From Mycobacterium sp. (GTDB taxonomy: Bacteria; Actinomycetota; Actinomycetes; Mycobacteriales; Mycobacteriaceae), in contig JAGQTO010000081.1 in NCBI GenBank assembly GCA_020439025.1, forward strand, positions 1-42,064: 42,064 nucleotides of DNA, read 5' to 3'. Below are positions 27,162 to 37,223 of this stretch, piece after piece. A model generated the notes under the pieces. The model worked only from the letters and a program-made list of their open reading frames with translations. It was not told the origin of the DNA and did no database searches. The translations under genes were made by a program, and so were the position numbers. Numbering within the stretch: position 1 is the stretch's first letter; each line of letters starts with the position of its first letter.

Positions 27162-27195
27162 GATGTGTACAGAGGCTGGTGGTCTCTCAGTGCGC

Positions 27196-27201
27196 AGCGT
27201 A
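27196..27201 (-). promoter_or_regulatory. Candidate dnaA -10 element
   Basis: On the minus strand TACGCT fits TANNNT and predicts a start near 27189, giving a leader of about 100 bases that carries both DnaA boxes. No convincing -35 at standard spacing was found. Confidence 0.3.
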
Positions 27202-27348
27202 TGGGCAATAACAATCTGGTAACTACAAAACCGACTAACAGACTTTCGCAGTCTCTACTGAGCCAGAAGTTAACAGGTTTTATTCAGTGTGCCAACAGCA
27301 GTCAGGATCGTGTGACTGGCGTGAAAGCTGCGAGTGGAAGAGCGTGGT

Positions 27349-27377
27349 TTGACCTGTCTAGGCGTGGTCAGTACCCT
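27349..27377 (+). promoter_or_regulatory. rpmH promoter, consensus-like SigA type
   Basis: TTGACC (27349-27354) and TACCCT (27372-27377) are separated by exactly 17 bases, a near-ideal housekeeping promoter. It predicts a start near 27384 and is likely to drive the rpmH-rnpA-yidD-yidC operon. Confidence 0.75.
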
Positions 27378-27530
27378 CGAACAGTCGCCCGAACGCTGGC
27401 GACACGGCTGCGACCGGGTTTCCGGGACCGCGCCGGTACGAGCGGAGCTTAGCAACGGCAGTCGCTGGAACCGGGGACCTGATGAATGTCCGCCGGCCGA
27501 GTCTGCCTGACCTGACAGGAGAGTGGAGCC

Positions 27531-27674
27531 GTGGCCAAGGGCAAGCGGACCTTTCAACCGAATAACCGGCGCCGTGCTCGTGTGCACGGGTTCCGTTTGC
27601 GGATGCGCACCCGTGCCGGGCGCGCCATCGTGTCGGGTCGTCGGCGCAAGGGCCGTCGTTCACTGACTGCCTGA
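27531..27674 (+). CDS. rpmH: 50S ribosomal protein L34
   Basis: A 47-residue, very basic protein with the L34 pattern: [20 protein letters not shown], then [22 protein letters not shown]. It is a structural protein of the large ribosomal subunit. The GTG start has AGGAG about 9 bases upstream. It is the first gene of the operon leaving the origin region and is followed after 17 bp by rnpA, the standard bacterial order. Confidence 0.98.
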   Translation: MAKGKRTFQPNNRRRARVHGFRLRMRTRAGRAIVSGRRRKGRRSLTA

Positions 27675-27691
27675 CCCGCGGGTCGAGCGGA

Positions 27692-28051
27692 GTGCTCCCG
27701 GCCGGAAACCGGATGACACGGTCTGTGGAGTTCAGCGACGCCGTCAAGCGCGGTGTGCGAGCTTCTCAGCCGGACTTGGTGGTGCACGTGTGCCGGGAGA
27801 ACGGCGGTTCGACCTCGGTACCGCGGATCGGTTTCATCGTCTCGAAGTCGGTGGGCAACGCCGTTGAGCGTCATCGCGTGGCACGCCGTTTGCGGCATGC
27901 AGTCCGCGGGTTGCTAACCGAGTTCGAATCGGGTGACAGGGTCGTGGTCCGGGCGCTACCGGGTAGTCGAAGTGCGATATCGCCTAGGTTGCGAGAGGAA
28001 CTTCGTGCCGGGTTACGCCGAGCGCATGAACTTTTGGAGAGGCGCCGGTGA
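27692..28051 (+). CDS. rnpA: Ribonuclease P protein component
   Basis: The 119-residue protein subunit of RNase P, which helps the catalytic RNA trim tRNA 5' ends. The RNR-like signature is [26 protein letters not shown] at about residues 47-72, with the N-terminal [17 protein letters not shown]. The GTG at 27692 gives MLPAGNRM, aligned with the M. tuberculosis start; an internal ATG at 27713 is possible. The stop overlaps the yidD GTG. Confidence 0.95.
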   Translation: MLPAGNRMTRSVEFSDAVKRGVRASQPDLVVHVCRENGGSTSVPRIGFIVSKSVGNAVERHRVARRLRHAVRGLLTEFESGDRVVVRALPGSRSAISPRLREELRAGLRRAHELLERRR

Positions 28052-28341
28052 CGACGATGCGCAGGACCGGGCGATCGGCCCGGGTCCTGATCGTGGTCGT
28101 TCAGTGGTACCGCCACATGATTTCGCCGCTACGGCCGGCGTCCTGTCGGTTCATGCCGACCTGCAGTCAATATGCCGTGGATGCACTCACTGAGTTCGGA
28201 GTGACCAGGGGTTGTTGGCTTAGCCTGATTCGTCTGGCCAAGTGCGGTCCGTGGCACAGCGGCGGATGGGATCCGATACCCCAACGGTGTGCGCACACCG
28301 GCAGCGGTCCACAACCGGAGGTCAATAGCGCAGATGTTTAA
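28048..28341 (+). CDS. yidD: Membrane protein insertion efficiency factor YidD
   Basis: A 97-residue protein of the YidD family, which assists YidC-dependent membrane insertion. The N-terminal amphipathic segment [21 protein letters not shown] leads into the conserved cysteine core [15 protein letters not shown], then [13 protein letters not shown]. The GTG start overlaps the rnpA stop (GTGA), and the 3' end overlaps the start of yidC by 8 bases in another frame, so the three genes are translationally linked. Confidence 0.95.
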   Translation: MTTMRRTGRSARVLIVVVQWYRHMISPLRPASCRFMPTCSQYAVDALTEFGVTRGCWLSLIRLAKCGPWHSGGWDPIPQRCAHTGSGPQPEVNSADV

Positions 28342-29428
28342 TTGGTTCAGCCTCGACTTCATCTATTACCCGGTGTCGGGGATCATGTGGCTTTGGTACA
28401 AGCTCTTCGCGCTGTTCCTGGGGCCGAACAACTTCTTCGCGTGGGCGTTGACGGTCATGTTCCTGGTGTTCACCCTCAGGGCGCTGCTTTACAAGCCGTT
28501 TGTCCGGCAGATCCGGACGACACGGCAGATGCAGGAGTTGCAGCCCCAGATCAAAGCCTTGCAAAAGAAGTACGGAAAAGATCGCCAGCGGATGGCGATG
28601 GAGATGCAGAAACTGCAGCGTGAGCACGGGTTCAATCCCGTGCTGGGTTGTCTGCCCATGCTCGCGCAGATACCGGTGTTCCTCGGCCTGTATCACGTCT
28701 TGATGTCGTTCAACCGGACTCAGACCGGCATCGGTCGGCTGGGTCTGTCGGTCGAGGAGAACCGGTCGCTGGGGAACTATTTCTTCAGCGCCGCCGACGT
28801 CGGTCACTTCTTGGACGCGAACCTTTTCGGCGCGCCGATCGGTGCCGCGATCACCCAGCAGCATGGTCTGGCCGCCTACACCGAGTTCAGCCGGGCGGCG
28901 GTTGCCGGTGTGTCGATTCCGTTGATGATCGCGGCCGGCATCGCGACGTACTTCAACAGTCGGGCGTCGATTGCTCGTCAGAGCCCGGAGGCCGCGGCCA
29001 ATCCCCAGACCGCGCTGATGAACAAGTTGGCGTTGTACGTCTTCCCACTGGGGGTCGTTGTGGGTGGTCCCTTCCTTCCGATCGCGATCATCATCTACTG
29101 GGTGTCGAACAACATTTGGACCTTCGGTCAGCAGCACGTTGTGTTCGGCAAGATCGAGAAGGAAGAAGAGGCCAAGAAAGAGGAGGCGTTGGCACGACGT
29201 TCCGCCAACGCTCCGGCCCCGGGAGCCAAGCCGCAGAAGGGTCGAAAAGCGGGTCCGTCTGGTGAGACGCCGGGCGAGGTTGCCGGGGAACCCTCCGGTG
29301 AAGCGACCGATACCGGCGCGACGGGGGAGGGACAGCCATCTCCTGCGGCGGGCCCCGCCAAGTCCAAACCGACGACCCCGAACCGCACACCGCGGCCGGG
29401 TGCGCGGCCGAAGAAACGCAAACGCTGA
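28334..29428 (+). CDS. yidC: Membrane protein insertase YidC
   Basis: A 364-residue Oxa1/YidC/Alb3 insertase. The N-terminal helix ([17 protein letters not shown]) is followed by the core helices, including [20 protein letters not shown] with the conserved arginine in RALLYKP. The cytosolic coiled region [18 protein letters not shown] comes next, then [19 protein letters not shown]. The long C-terminal tail is Lys, Pro and Ala rich and ends KKRKR, probably binding ribosomes. The frame is open from 28289, but the ATG at 28334 gives the conserved [13 protein letters not shown]. Confidence 0.96.
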   Translation: MFNWFSLDFIYYPVSGIMWLWYKLFALFLGPNNFFAWALTVMFLVFTLRALLYKPFVRQIRTTRQMQELQPQIKALQKKYGKDRQRMAMEMQKLQREHGFNPVLGCLPMLAQIPVFLGLYHVLMSFNRTQTGIGRLGLSVEENRSLGNYFFSAADVGHFLDANLFGAPIGAAITQQHGLAAYTEFSRAAVAGVSIPLMIAAGIATYFNSRASIARQSPEAAANPQTALMNKLALYVFPLGVVVGGPFLPIAIIIYWVSNNIWTFGQQHVVFGKIEKEEEAKKEEALARRSANAPAPGAKPQKGRKAGPSGETPGEVAGEPSGEATDTGATGEGQPSPAAGPAKSKPTTPNRTPRPGARPKKRKR

Positions 29429-29451
29429 TCCATCCGTGAAGAGGAGAGACG

Positions 29452-29979
29452 ATGACTGAGACCGAAGCGCAGGAAGCCTCGCCAGCGGAGGCCCGCCGAG
29501 GGAAATCAGAGGACCTCGAGGAGAGGTTGGTCGCTGAGGGCGAAATCGCCGGTGACTATCTGGAAGAGCTTCTGGATTTGTTGGATTTCGACGGCGATAT
29601 CGATCTGGACGTTGAGGGCGACCGCGCAATCGTAAGCATCGACGGGGGCGAGGACCTTTCCAAACTGGTGGGCAGGCGTGGCGAGGTGCTCGATGCCCTT
29701 CAGGAGTTGACTCGACTGGCCGTACACCAGAAGACCGGCGAGCGGAGCCGGTTGATGCTGGACATCGCGAGCTGGCGTCGCCGGCGCCGTGATGAACTGT
29801 CAGCGCTGGGGGACAAAGTGGCCCGGCGGGTGCGCGAGAGCGGCGAGCGGGAGGAGCTGGCTCCGATGACACCGTTTGAGCGGAAGATCGTCCACGACGC
29901 GGTTGCCGCGGTGGATGGTGTGCATAGCGAGAGCGAGGGTGTTGAGCCGGCTCGCCGCGTGGTCGTTCTGAAGGACTGA
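29452..29979 (+). CDS. jag: Jag/KhpB family R3H-KH RNA-binding protein
   Basis: A 175-residue acidic protein. The KH-like domain (about 58-105) has KLVGRRGEVLDALQELTRLAVHQKTG with a GRRGE loop, and the R3H domain (about 115-175) ends ERKIVHDAVAAVDGVHSESEGVEPARRVVVL. Jag/KhpB proteins bind RNA and affect cell division and growth in Gram-positive bacteria; the mycobacterial member is little studied. It follows yidC by 23 bases with a GAGGAGAG ribosome site. Confidence 0.92.
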   Translation: MTETEAQEASPAEARRGKSEDLEERLVAEGEIAGDYLEELLDLLDFDGDIDLDVEGDRAIVSIDGGEDLSKLVGRRGEVLDALQELTRLAVHQKTGERSRLMLDIASWRRRRRDELSALGDKVARRVRESGEREELAPMTPFERKIVHDAVAAVDGVHSESEGVEPARRVVVLKD

Positions 29980-29995
29980 AGTTACATCGGTGTAG

Positions 29996-31647
<1,652 letters not shown>

Positions 31648-31664
31648 CGGGAGAGCAGGGGTTG

Positions 31665-32624
31665 ATGTCGCAGTCATCACGCCGCAAAGGTGGACTCGGC
31701 CGAGGTTTGGCGTCGCTGATACCGACCGGACCGGCAGACGGGGGACCGCGACTGGGTGACGCCGCCGCAGATGTCGTGATCGGTGGCCCCGTCGCCGCAG
31801 CGACGGAGGTCGGTGCCGTATACCGGGAGATCGAGCCCTCGGAAATTGAGCCCAACCCTCGTCAGCCGAGGCAGGTGTTCGACGAGGAGGCGTTGTCTGA
31901 GCTGGTTCACTCCATTCGTGAACTAGGCGTCATGCAGCCGATCGTTGTCCGGGAGACTCCGAATGGAGACCGCCCGTACCAATTGGTGATGGGGGAGCGG
32001 CGCTGGCGGGCGGCTCAGCAGGCCGAACTCGCAGTGATCCCTGCGATCGTCCGGCAGACCACCGACGACAACCTGCTTCGGGAAGCGCTGCTTGAGAACA
32101 TTCACCGGGCGCAGTTGAACCCGCTGGAAGAGGCCGCGGCCTACCAGCAGTTGCTCGATGAGTTCTCGGTCACCCACGAAGAACTCGCCGACCGCATCGG
32201 TCGTTCGCGTCCGGTGATCACCAACATGATCCGTCTGTTGCGGCTGCCGGTCCCGGTACAGCGCAGGGTTGCGGCGGGTGTCTTGTCAGCCGGCCACGCC
32301 CGCGCGCTGCTCGCCCTGGACGCCGGTGCGGAGGCCCAGGAGGAGCTTGCCGCGCGGATTGTGGCAGAGGGGTTGTCGGTGCGGGCAACCGAAGAGGCTG
32401 TCACGTTGGCCAACCGGGGAGGTACCCGGCCAAGCGGTCCGCAGCGGCGTAAGCCGATTCAGATGCCGGGGCTCCAAGATGTTGCTGAGCGGCTATCGGG
32501 CACCTATGACACCCGGGTAACAGTGAGCTTGGGTAAGCGCAAGGGGAAGATCGTTGTGGAGTTCGGATCGGTGGACGATCTGCAGCGAATTGTCGGTCTC
32601 ATGGACCCCGCGGCCGTCAAATAA
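31665..32624 (+). CDS. parB: Chromosome-partitioning protein ParB
   Basis: A 319-residue CTP-dependent DNA clamp that loads at parS and spreads. An N-terminal ParA-contact segment ([16 protein letters not shown]) is followed by the CTP-binding domain with [23 protein letters not shown] and the GERRWRAAQ arginine patch. The helix-turn-helix region includes [14 protein letters not shown] and [15 protein letters not shown]. The C-terminal dimerisation domain ends [23 protein letters not shown]. The frame is open upstream to 31329 inside parA, but the ATG at 31665 gives the conserved start. It lies 17 bases after parA. Confidence 0.97.
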   Translation: MSQSSRRKGGLGRGLASLIPTGPADGGPRLGDAAADVVIGGPVAAATEVGAVYREIEPSEIEPNPRQPRQVFDEEALSELVHSIRELGVMQPIVVRETPNGDRPYQLVMGERRWRAAQQAELAVIPAIVRQTTDDNLLREALLENIHRAQLNPLEEAAAYQQLLDEFSVTHEELADRIGRSRPVITNMIRLLRLPVPVQRRVAAGVLSAGHARALLALDAGAEAQEELAARIVAEGLSVRATEEAVTLANRGGTRPSGPQRRKPIQMPGLQDVAERLSGTYDTRVTVSLGKRKGKIVVEFGSVDDLQRIVGLMDPAAVK

Positions 32625-32650
32625 CAACGACTCATTACACCGGGGCGTTA

Positions 32651-32663
32651 CGTCACTGTGACG
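32651..32663. promoter_or_regulatory. Inverted repeat after parB
   Basis: CGTCAC-T-GTGACG is a perfect 6-bp inverted repeat with a single central base, 27 bp after the parB stop and about 180 bp before the next gene. It could be a regulator site for the downstream gene. The one-base loop makes an RNA hairpin terminator unlikely. Confidence 0.35.
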
Positions 32664-32844
32664 GATTTACGGTCCGAGTCGGGTGGCTGTGGCGGGCTGC
32701 AATGAATCTTGCTCAGCGACAAGCCATTTCGTCCCTGACGCCGCCGCGGCGTTTCGCCGGGCCGGATTCGGACCGCGGACGGCCCGGCTCTCCTATCCTG
32801 GGAATGCTGTGCGTCTCCGCACCGCCGGACAACCGGGGGACTTA

Positions 32845-33549
32845 GTGTCGGTTCACATCAGGCCGCTTCGACTTGAGGCATTCGAGCAGTTGCCCAAGCA
32901 TGCGCGGCGGTGCGTGTTCTGGGAGGTCGACCCTCCGACCCTGGGCGGGGACACCCTGCCCGACCCGGAGTTCGAGAAAGAGGCGTGGCTGTCGATGGTG
33001 ATGCTGGAGTGGGGATCCTGCGGGCAGGTCGCCATCGGTCCGTCGGTTTCGTCACCACTCCCAGACGAGGAGTCGTGTTTGGGTTACGCCCTCTACGCGC
33101 CACCGCGCGCTGTCCCGCGGGCGCAGCGGTTTCCCACCGGTCCGGTCAGTGCCGACGCGGTGCTACTGACCTCGATGGGCGTCGAACCCGGCAGCGATGA
33201 AGGGCTTCCGGAGTTGTTGCTCAGCCATGTTGTCAACGAGTTGGTGCGTCGCGGGGTGCGGGCACTGGAGGCGTTCGGCCGGACGACGCAGGCCACGGAA
33301 TTGCTCGGCTCAGCTTCGGTCGATCCGGAGTTGCAGCCGGCGATCGACGCTCTGGCTGAGTGTTCCATCGAGTCATGCATGATCGACGCCGACTTTCTCA
33401 TCGAGGTCGGTTTCACCGTGGTCGCACCGCACCGCTACTTTCCGCGGTTGCGGCTCGAACTCGACAAAGGACTCGGCTGGAAGGCTGAAGTCGAGGCGGC
33501 GCTGGAGCGTTTGCTGGAGAGCGTAGACGTACAGCCGGTCGGCAACTGA
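32845..33549 (+). CDS. GNAT-like conserved protein (Rv3916c-like)
   Basis: A 234-residue protein beginning MSVHIRPLRLEAFEQLPKHARRCVFWEVDPP. Later segments include EKEAWLSMVMLEWGSCGQVA, CLGYALYAPPRAVPRAQRFPTGPVSADAVLLTSMG and a C-terminal VGFTVVAPHRYFPRLRLELDKGLGWKAEVEAALERLL. The layout suggests an acetyltransferase fold, and relatives are often annotated as GNAT, but I see no clear acetyl-CoA pyrophosphate loop (Q/RxxGxG/A), so the activity is uncertain. The frame is open from 32683; the GTG at 32845 fits the conserved N-terminus and has GGGGGA upstream. It lies between parB and cwlM, converging on cwlM. Confidence 0.85.
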   Translation: MSVHIRPLRLEAFEQLPKHARRCVFWEVDPPTLGGDTLPDPEFEKEAWLSMVMLEWGSCGQVAIGPSVSSPLPDEESCLGYALYAPPRAVPRAQRFPTGPVSADAVLLTSMGVEPGSDEGLPELLLSHVVNELVRRGVRALEAFGRTTQATELLGSASVDPELQPAIDALAECSIESCMIDADFLIEVGFTVVAPHRYFPRLRLELDKGLGWKAEVEAALERLLESVDVQPVGN

Positions 33550-33563
33550 GTCCGGACCGAGGG

Positions 33564-34811
33564 TCAGACCGCCGAGCGGCCCTGATCGACGGACTGCTCA
33601 TGGGCGAGCAGCTCGGCGAAGGTGAAGGTCCCGGTGGGGCGGTCATTCTTGCCGAGAAGGTAAAGACGCTTCACCGCGGCGAGAATGCCTTCGGCGATGG
33701 CGTCTCGGCCCTCCCTGGTCACGGCCATCGCTTGGTCGTGCGGGTTGGTGATGTAACCGACGTCGACCTGAACCGTCGGCATACGGGTCAGTCGAAGCAG
33801 ATCCCAGGTCCGTCCATGCGTACGGCAGTCGGGTAAACCACTGCGCGCCACCACTTCTCGTTGAATGAAGTCGGCGAGATTGCGGCCGATGGTGGAAACC
33901 GAACCGTGCGAGCTGCCGAAGTAAAACGAGGCGACACCGCCCGCCGCCGGACTGCTCTGTCGATCAAACCGCAGACTGATCATCAGATCGGCGCCGACGG
34001 TGTTCGCCGTGGCGGCCCGTTCGGCGTCCGAGGGGCTGTGATTGAACGGACGGGACAGGAAGGTTTCCATACCGATGGCAGCCATCCGTCCCTCGAGGCG
34101 ACTTGCGAGATCCCAGAGGATGTCGGCTTCGCTCATCGGGCCCTGTCGGCCGTTGACGATCAATCCTTGGTCACCGCCGCCGCGGCCCGGGTCGATGATG
34201 ATCCGCTTGCCGGTCAGCCGTGGTCCGGACCGGCGCACGTGCTCCTCTTCACGGATGGCGTGCAGCGATCCGCCGGTGACCCGGGAGCCCAGAAAGTACA
34301 GGGACCGCAGAGTTTCCGGGCCGCAGATGCCATCCGGTGCCAGCCCGTACTCGCGTTGGTAGGACATCAGACCGTTGTGGGTTTGCAGTCCGAAGTACCC
34401 GTCGACGAGTGCGGTGTAGAAACCAAGGTCCTGCAGGCGCGCCTGCAGTGTCGCGACATCGTCGCCGTACATCGGAGCACCGAATTGGTGGGCCAGAGTT
34501 CGCGCCCCCAGCCGGTAGGAGGCTTCTTTCAGAGCACGGTAGGTCGCACCGCCGACGATGCCGTCGACCAGCAGCCCGCGGCGTTGCTGGAAGGCCCGCA
34601 CGGCATGGTCCAGTTCATCGTCGAACAAGTCCATCGCCACGTGCTTGCCGGTGGTGAGGTCCTCGTCGGGGTTGTCCAGAAATCCGAGCGCGGTCAACCC
34701 GGCGCGGATTTCCAACACTGCACTTCCACGGTCGCCTCGGCGCAGAACGTCCCCGGGCGCGCTGACATGGCTGCCAGCAGCGTCGTCGTGGCCGTGACCG
34801 GGACTCGACAT
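33564..34811 (-). CDS. cwlM: CwlM, amidase-fold regulator of MurA
   Basis: A 415-residue cytosolic protein. Two peptidoglycan-binding-like repeats (about 22-90, FQQRRGLLVDGIVGGATYRALKE; and about 100-165, GFYTALVDGYFGLQTHNGLMSYQREYGLAPDG) precede an amidase_3 fold (about 195-390). The zinc-ligand motif, DPGHGG in active enzymes, is DPGRGG here, so a histidine is lost; the mycobacterial protein is known to be a regulator, not an amidase. When phosphorylated by PknB it activates MurA. The phosphosite region GKNDRPTGTFTFAELLAHE is intact. No signal peptide is present. ATGs at 34811 and 34820 are both possible; I chose the one aligning with M. tuberculosis CwlM. It lies 99 bp downstream of trxA. 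Confidence 0.94.
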   Translation of the reverse strand: MSSPGHGHDDAAGSHVSAPGDVLRRGDRGSAVLEIRAGLTALGFLDNPDEDLTTGKHVAMDLFDDELDHAVRAFQQRRGLLVDGIVGGATYRALKEASYRLGARTLAHQFGAPMYGDDVATLQARLQDLGFYTALVDGYFGLQTHNGLMSYQREYGLAPDGICGPETLRSLYFLGSRVTGGSLHAIREEEHVRRSGPRLTGKRIIIDPGRGGGDQGLIVNGRQGPMSEADILWDLASRLEGRMAAIGMETFLSRPFNHSPSDAERAATANTVGADLMISLRFDRQSSPAAGGVASFYFGSSHGSVSTIGRNLADFIQREVVARSGLPDCRTHGRTWDLLRLTRMPTVQVDVGYITNPHDQAMAVTREGRDAIAEGILAAVKRLYLLGKNDRPTGTFTFAELLAHEQSVDQGRSAV

Positions 34812-34919
34812 GTCTAGCATTGTCGCAGAAGATGGCCGGTTTCAGGAAACCGATCGGGCCGAGGCGCCGATAACGAATCCGTCGCTGTCGGGGGACTGTG
34901 CGGCTACAGCAGTAGGTTG

Positions 34920-35252
34920 CTAGAGCACGTCGGCAAGCTCTCGCAGCAACGCGGGTTTGCTCTTCGCCCCGACAATGCGCTTCACCGGTTTCCCGTTCTT
35001 GAACAGGATCAGGGTGGGGATCGACACCACCTGGAAATCACGCGCGGTACCCGGATTGGCGTCCACGTCGACCTTGGCCACCGTCAGGGCGCCGGCCTTC
35101 TCCTTGGCGATCTCCTCCAGGACGGGGGCCACCATCCGGCACGGACCGCACCAGGTGGCCCAGAAGTCCACCAGCACGGGAATCGGGCTCATTAGCACCG
35201 CATCGGCGAAACTTCCGTCCGAAACGTCGACTGTGCTCGCCTTGCTGTTCAT
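34920..35252 (-). CDS. trxA: Thioredoxin
   Basis: A 110-residue thioredoxin with the active site WCGPC (Cys35, Cys38) in [18 protein letters not shown], the cis-Pro loop [13 protein letters not shown], and a C-terminal helix ([12 protein letters not shown]). It reduces protein disulfides in the cytosol and is recharged by the reductase encoded just upstream. The ATG overlaps the trxB stop (ATGA), indicating coupled synthesis. The M. tuberculosis equivalent is named TrxC. Confidence 0.97.
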   Translation of the reverse strand: MNSKASTVDVSDGSFADAVLMSPIPVLVDFWATWCGPCRMVAPVLEEIAKEKAGALTVAKVDVDANPGTARDFQVVSIPTLILFKNGKPVKRIVGAKSKPALLRELADVL

Positions 35253-36223
35253 CGGGCCCCGATCATCTCTGTGGCGGTCGCGCTGTCATGGGGATGGGCC
35301 AGCCAGCGTTCGGCGTCGATCGCGGCGGCGCAGCCGCTTCCTGCGGCGGTGATGGCTTGCCGGTAGGTCCGGTCCACCAGGTCGCCGGCGGCAAACACGC
35401 CGGGCAACGAGGTGGCGGTGCTGCGGTCGCGGACCAGAACATAGCCGTCGGCATCGACCTCGACCGACTCCCGGACGAGTTCGGATCGGGGATCATGGCC
35501 GATGGCGACGAAAACTCCCGTGACGGGCAGGGTGGACTCCTCGCCGGTGAGGACATTGCGGACCTTCAGCCCGGTCACGGTGGTGTCACCCTCGACCGCC
35601 ACCACGGTGGTGTTGGTCAGGAAGGTGATCTTCTCGTCGCTGCGGGCCCGTTCCAGCATGATCTTGGATGCGCGGAACTCGTCGCGGCGGTGGATCAGGG
35701 TGACGCTGCGCGCGAACCGCGTCAGGAAGGTGGCCTCCTCCATGGCCGAGTCACCGCCGCCGATCACGGCGATGTCCTGGTCCTTGAAGAAGAATCCGTC
35801 ACAGGTGGCGCATGCGCTGACGCCGCGGCCCAGCAGCTCCTGCTCCCCGGGCACGCCGAGGTAGCGAGCCGCGGCGCCCATTGCCAGGATCACCGCACGG
35901 GCACGGTGCGTCTCCCCGCCGGCAGTGACGACCTCCTTGACCGGCCCGTCCAGCGATACCGACTCGACGTCCTCCATCTGCAGGTCGGCGCCGAAGCGCA
36001 AAGCTTGCTCACGCATCTCGTCCATCAGTTCCGGACCCATGATCCCGGAGCGGAAGCCTGGGTAGTTCTCCACCTCGGTGGTGGTCATCAGTGCGCCGCC
36101 AAAGGACGTGCCCTCGAAAACCAGCGGCCGCAGTTCGGCACGCGCGGTGTAGATGGCGGCGGTGTAACCGGCCGGGCCGGATCCGATGACGATGACGTCA
36201 TGTAGGGGGGTTTGGTCGCTCAT
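35249..36223 (-). CDS. trxB: Thioredoxin reductase
   Basis: A 324-residue flavoprotein that passes electrons from NADPH to thioredoxin. The FAD-binding motif is [12 protein letters not shown] (about 12-23), the redox-active pair is CATC (Cys138, Cys141), the NADPH motif is [15 protein letters not shown], and the C-terminal FAD site is [23 protein letters not shown]. The ATG has AAAGG upstream. It is separated by 118 bp from the sigM/anti-sigma unit; in mycobacteria trxB is among genes responding to redox stress, but no SigH-type promoter could be confirmed here. Confidence 0.97.
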   Translation of the reverse strand: MSDQTPLHDVIVIGSGPAGYTAAIYTARAELRPLVFEGTSFGGALMTTTEVENYPGFRSGIMGPELMDEMREQALRFGADLQMEDVESVSLDGPVKEVVTAGGETHRARAVILAMGAAARYLGVPGEQELLGRGVSACATCDGFFFKDQDIAVIGGGDSAMEEATFLTRFARSVTLIHRRDEFRASKIMLERARSDEKITFLTNTTVVAVEGDTTVTGLKVRNVLTGEESTLPVTGVFVAIGHDPRSELVRESVEVDADGYVLVRDRSTATSLPGVFAAGDLVDRTYRQAITAAGSGCAAAIDAERWLAHPHDSATATEMIGAR

Positions 36224-36341
36224 GCCAGCCTTTCTGCGCCACTAACGCTTGACCTCGCCGGGCGGAGGTCGACACGCCTTCAGAACAACAGGGTAGGCGC
36301 GGGTGTTCCCGGCCACCCACCAAGGGCCGGGGACGCGCCGA

Positions 36342-36626
36342 CTAGCGGCCCGGAACCGGGGTTTCCGCGGCGCTGAGTGTTGCGGGGGTCACCGTGATCG
36401 AACGAGCGCTGGTGGGGGTGGTGGTGAGCGGTCCCAGTCGGTTCAGGCATGACGCGGTCCCCAGTCCGACAGCGGCCAGCACCGTGCAGGCCGCGGCAAC
36501 AGCCCCGATCAACCGCGCGGCTTGCACCGGTGGCCGCGCGGCGTGGGTGGCCGGACCGACCTTGGGCGGTCCGGTGACTCGGTGCATCGGCGGACGGGGC
36601 TGCACCCGACCAGTGTGCCCGCTCAT
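36342..36626 (-). CDS. Truncated anti-SigM factor-like membrane protein (Rv3912-like)
   Basis: A 94-residue protein. A basic, Pro-rich N-terminus (MSGHTGRVQPRPPMHRVTGPP) leads to HAARPPVQAARLIGAV and one membrane helix at about 41-60, then a short outside tail with TTTPTSARSITVTPATLS. The HAARP-to-ITV stretch aligns with the middle of M. tuberculosis Rv3912 (about 250 residues), the SigM anti-sigma factor. The cytosolic anti-sigma domain normally upstream and most of the external domain downstream are absent. The ATG overlaps the sigM stop (ATGA), so nothing is lost by a nearby frameshift. It may no longer bind SigM. Alternatively the similarity reflects only a related membrane segment. Confidence 0.7.
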   Translation of the reverse strand: MSGHTGRVQPRPPMHRVTGPPKVGPATHAARPPVQAARLIGAVAAACTVLAAVGLGTASCLNRLGPLTTTPTSARSITVTPATLSAAETPVPGR

Positions 36627-37207
36627 CGGGGCACCGGGCCGCCCAGCAGCGCGGTGAGCCGGGCGCGGGCCCGGGAGCAACGGCTCTTGACGGTGCCCTC
36701 GGCAACCTCGAGCAGTCCGGCCGCCTCGGCGACCGAGTAGCCGTGCATATCGATGGCGACCACGGCCGCGCGCTGCCCAACTGGGAGCTGCATCAGCGCG
36801 CCGCGGACCACGATCGCGGTTTCCACTCGCCCGGCGTGATCGGGGACCGCAATGCAGTCATCGTCGTCGAGCACTACAGTCGGCCGGATCACGTTGTGGC
36901 GCAGACGATCCCGGCAGGCGTTGACGACGATCCGGTGCAGCCAACTCTGAACGGCGGAATCGTGGCGGAAGGATCCGGCGCCGCGGTGCGCCGAGAGCAT
37001 GGCCTCCTGCACCGCGTCATCGGCGTCCTCCGCCGTCTGGGTGCGGCCACGTGCCAGGCGGTAGAGCTGGGTGCGGTGGCGACGGAACAGTTCGTCGAAG
37101 GCGTGGCGGTCCCCGGCTACATGGGCGAAAAGGAGCTCGGAGTCGGTGCGGTCGGTGGCAAAACTGGGCACGACGCGGACAGTAGACAGCCGATCGAGGT
37201 TCGGCAC
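36623..37207 (-). CDS. sigM: ECF RNA polymerase sigma factor SigM
   Basis: A 194-residue ECF sigma factor. Region 2 covers about 23-95 with DRHAFDELFRRHRTQLYRLA, DADDAVQEAMLSAHRGAGSFRHDSAVQSWLHRIVVNACRDRLR. Region 4 covers about 130-185 with LPVGQRAAVVAIDMHGYSVAEAAGLLEVAEGTVKSRCSRARARL. In mycobacteria SigM controls a small set of secretion and surface-lipid genes. The GTG at 37207 has AGGG about 5 bases upstream; in-frame GTGs a few codons later are alternatives. It follows murJ by 16 bp and is coupled to a shortened anti-sigma gene. Confidence 0.93.
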   Translation of the reverse strand: MPNLDRLSTVRVVPSFATDRTDSELLFAHVAGDRHAFDELFRRHRTQLYRLARGRTQTAEDADDAVQEAMLSAHRGAGSFRHDSAVQSWLHRIVVNACRDRLRHNVIRPTVVLDDDDCIAVPDHAGRVETAIVVRGALMQLPVGQRAAVVAIDMHGYSVAEAAGLLEVAEGTVKSRCSRARARLTALLGGPVPR

Positions 37208-37223
37208 TTCACCCTGAGGGTGA

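Larger units (their letters stand above)
27087..27530. other. Divergent dnaA-rpmH promoter region
   Basis: This 444-bp region has no gene. From the dnaA side it contains DnaA boxes at 27141-27161, a candidate dnaA -10 at 27196-27201, an AT-richer stretch (about 27205-27295), a small inverted repeat AGACT-ttcgc-AGTCT at about 27240-27255, and a strong rpmH promoter at 27349-27377. The 3' part is the rpmH leader of about 147 bases. Confidence 0.7.

Noticed and set aside
33861..36205. Plus-strand ORFs of 318 and 305 residues opposite cwlM and trxB
   Set aside because: Shadow frames of well-conserved genes, without ribosome sites or domains.
36251..36270. Possible terminator GACCTC-gccgggcg-GAGGTC between the anti-sigma gene and trxB
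   Set aside because: The stem is only 6 bp with an 8-base loop and no U-tract, about 70 bp after the stop; too weak to list as a terminator.
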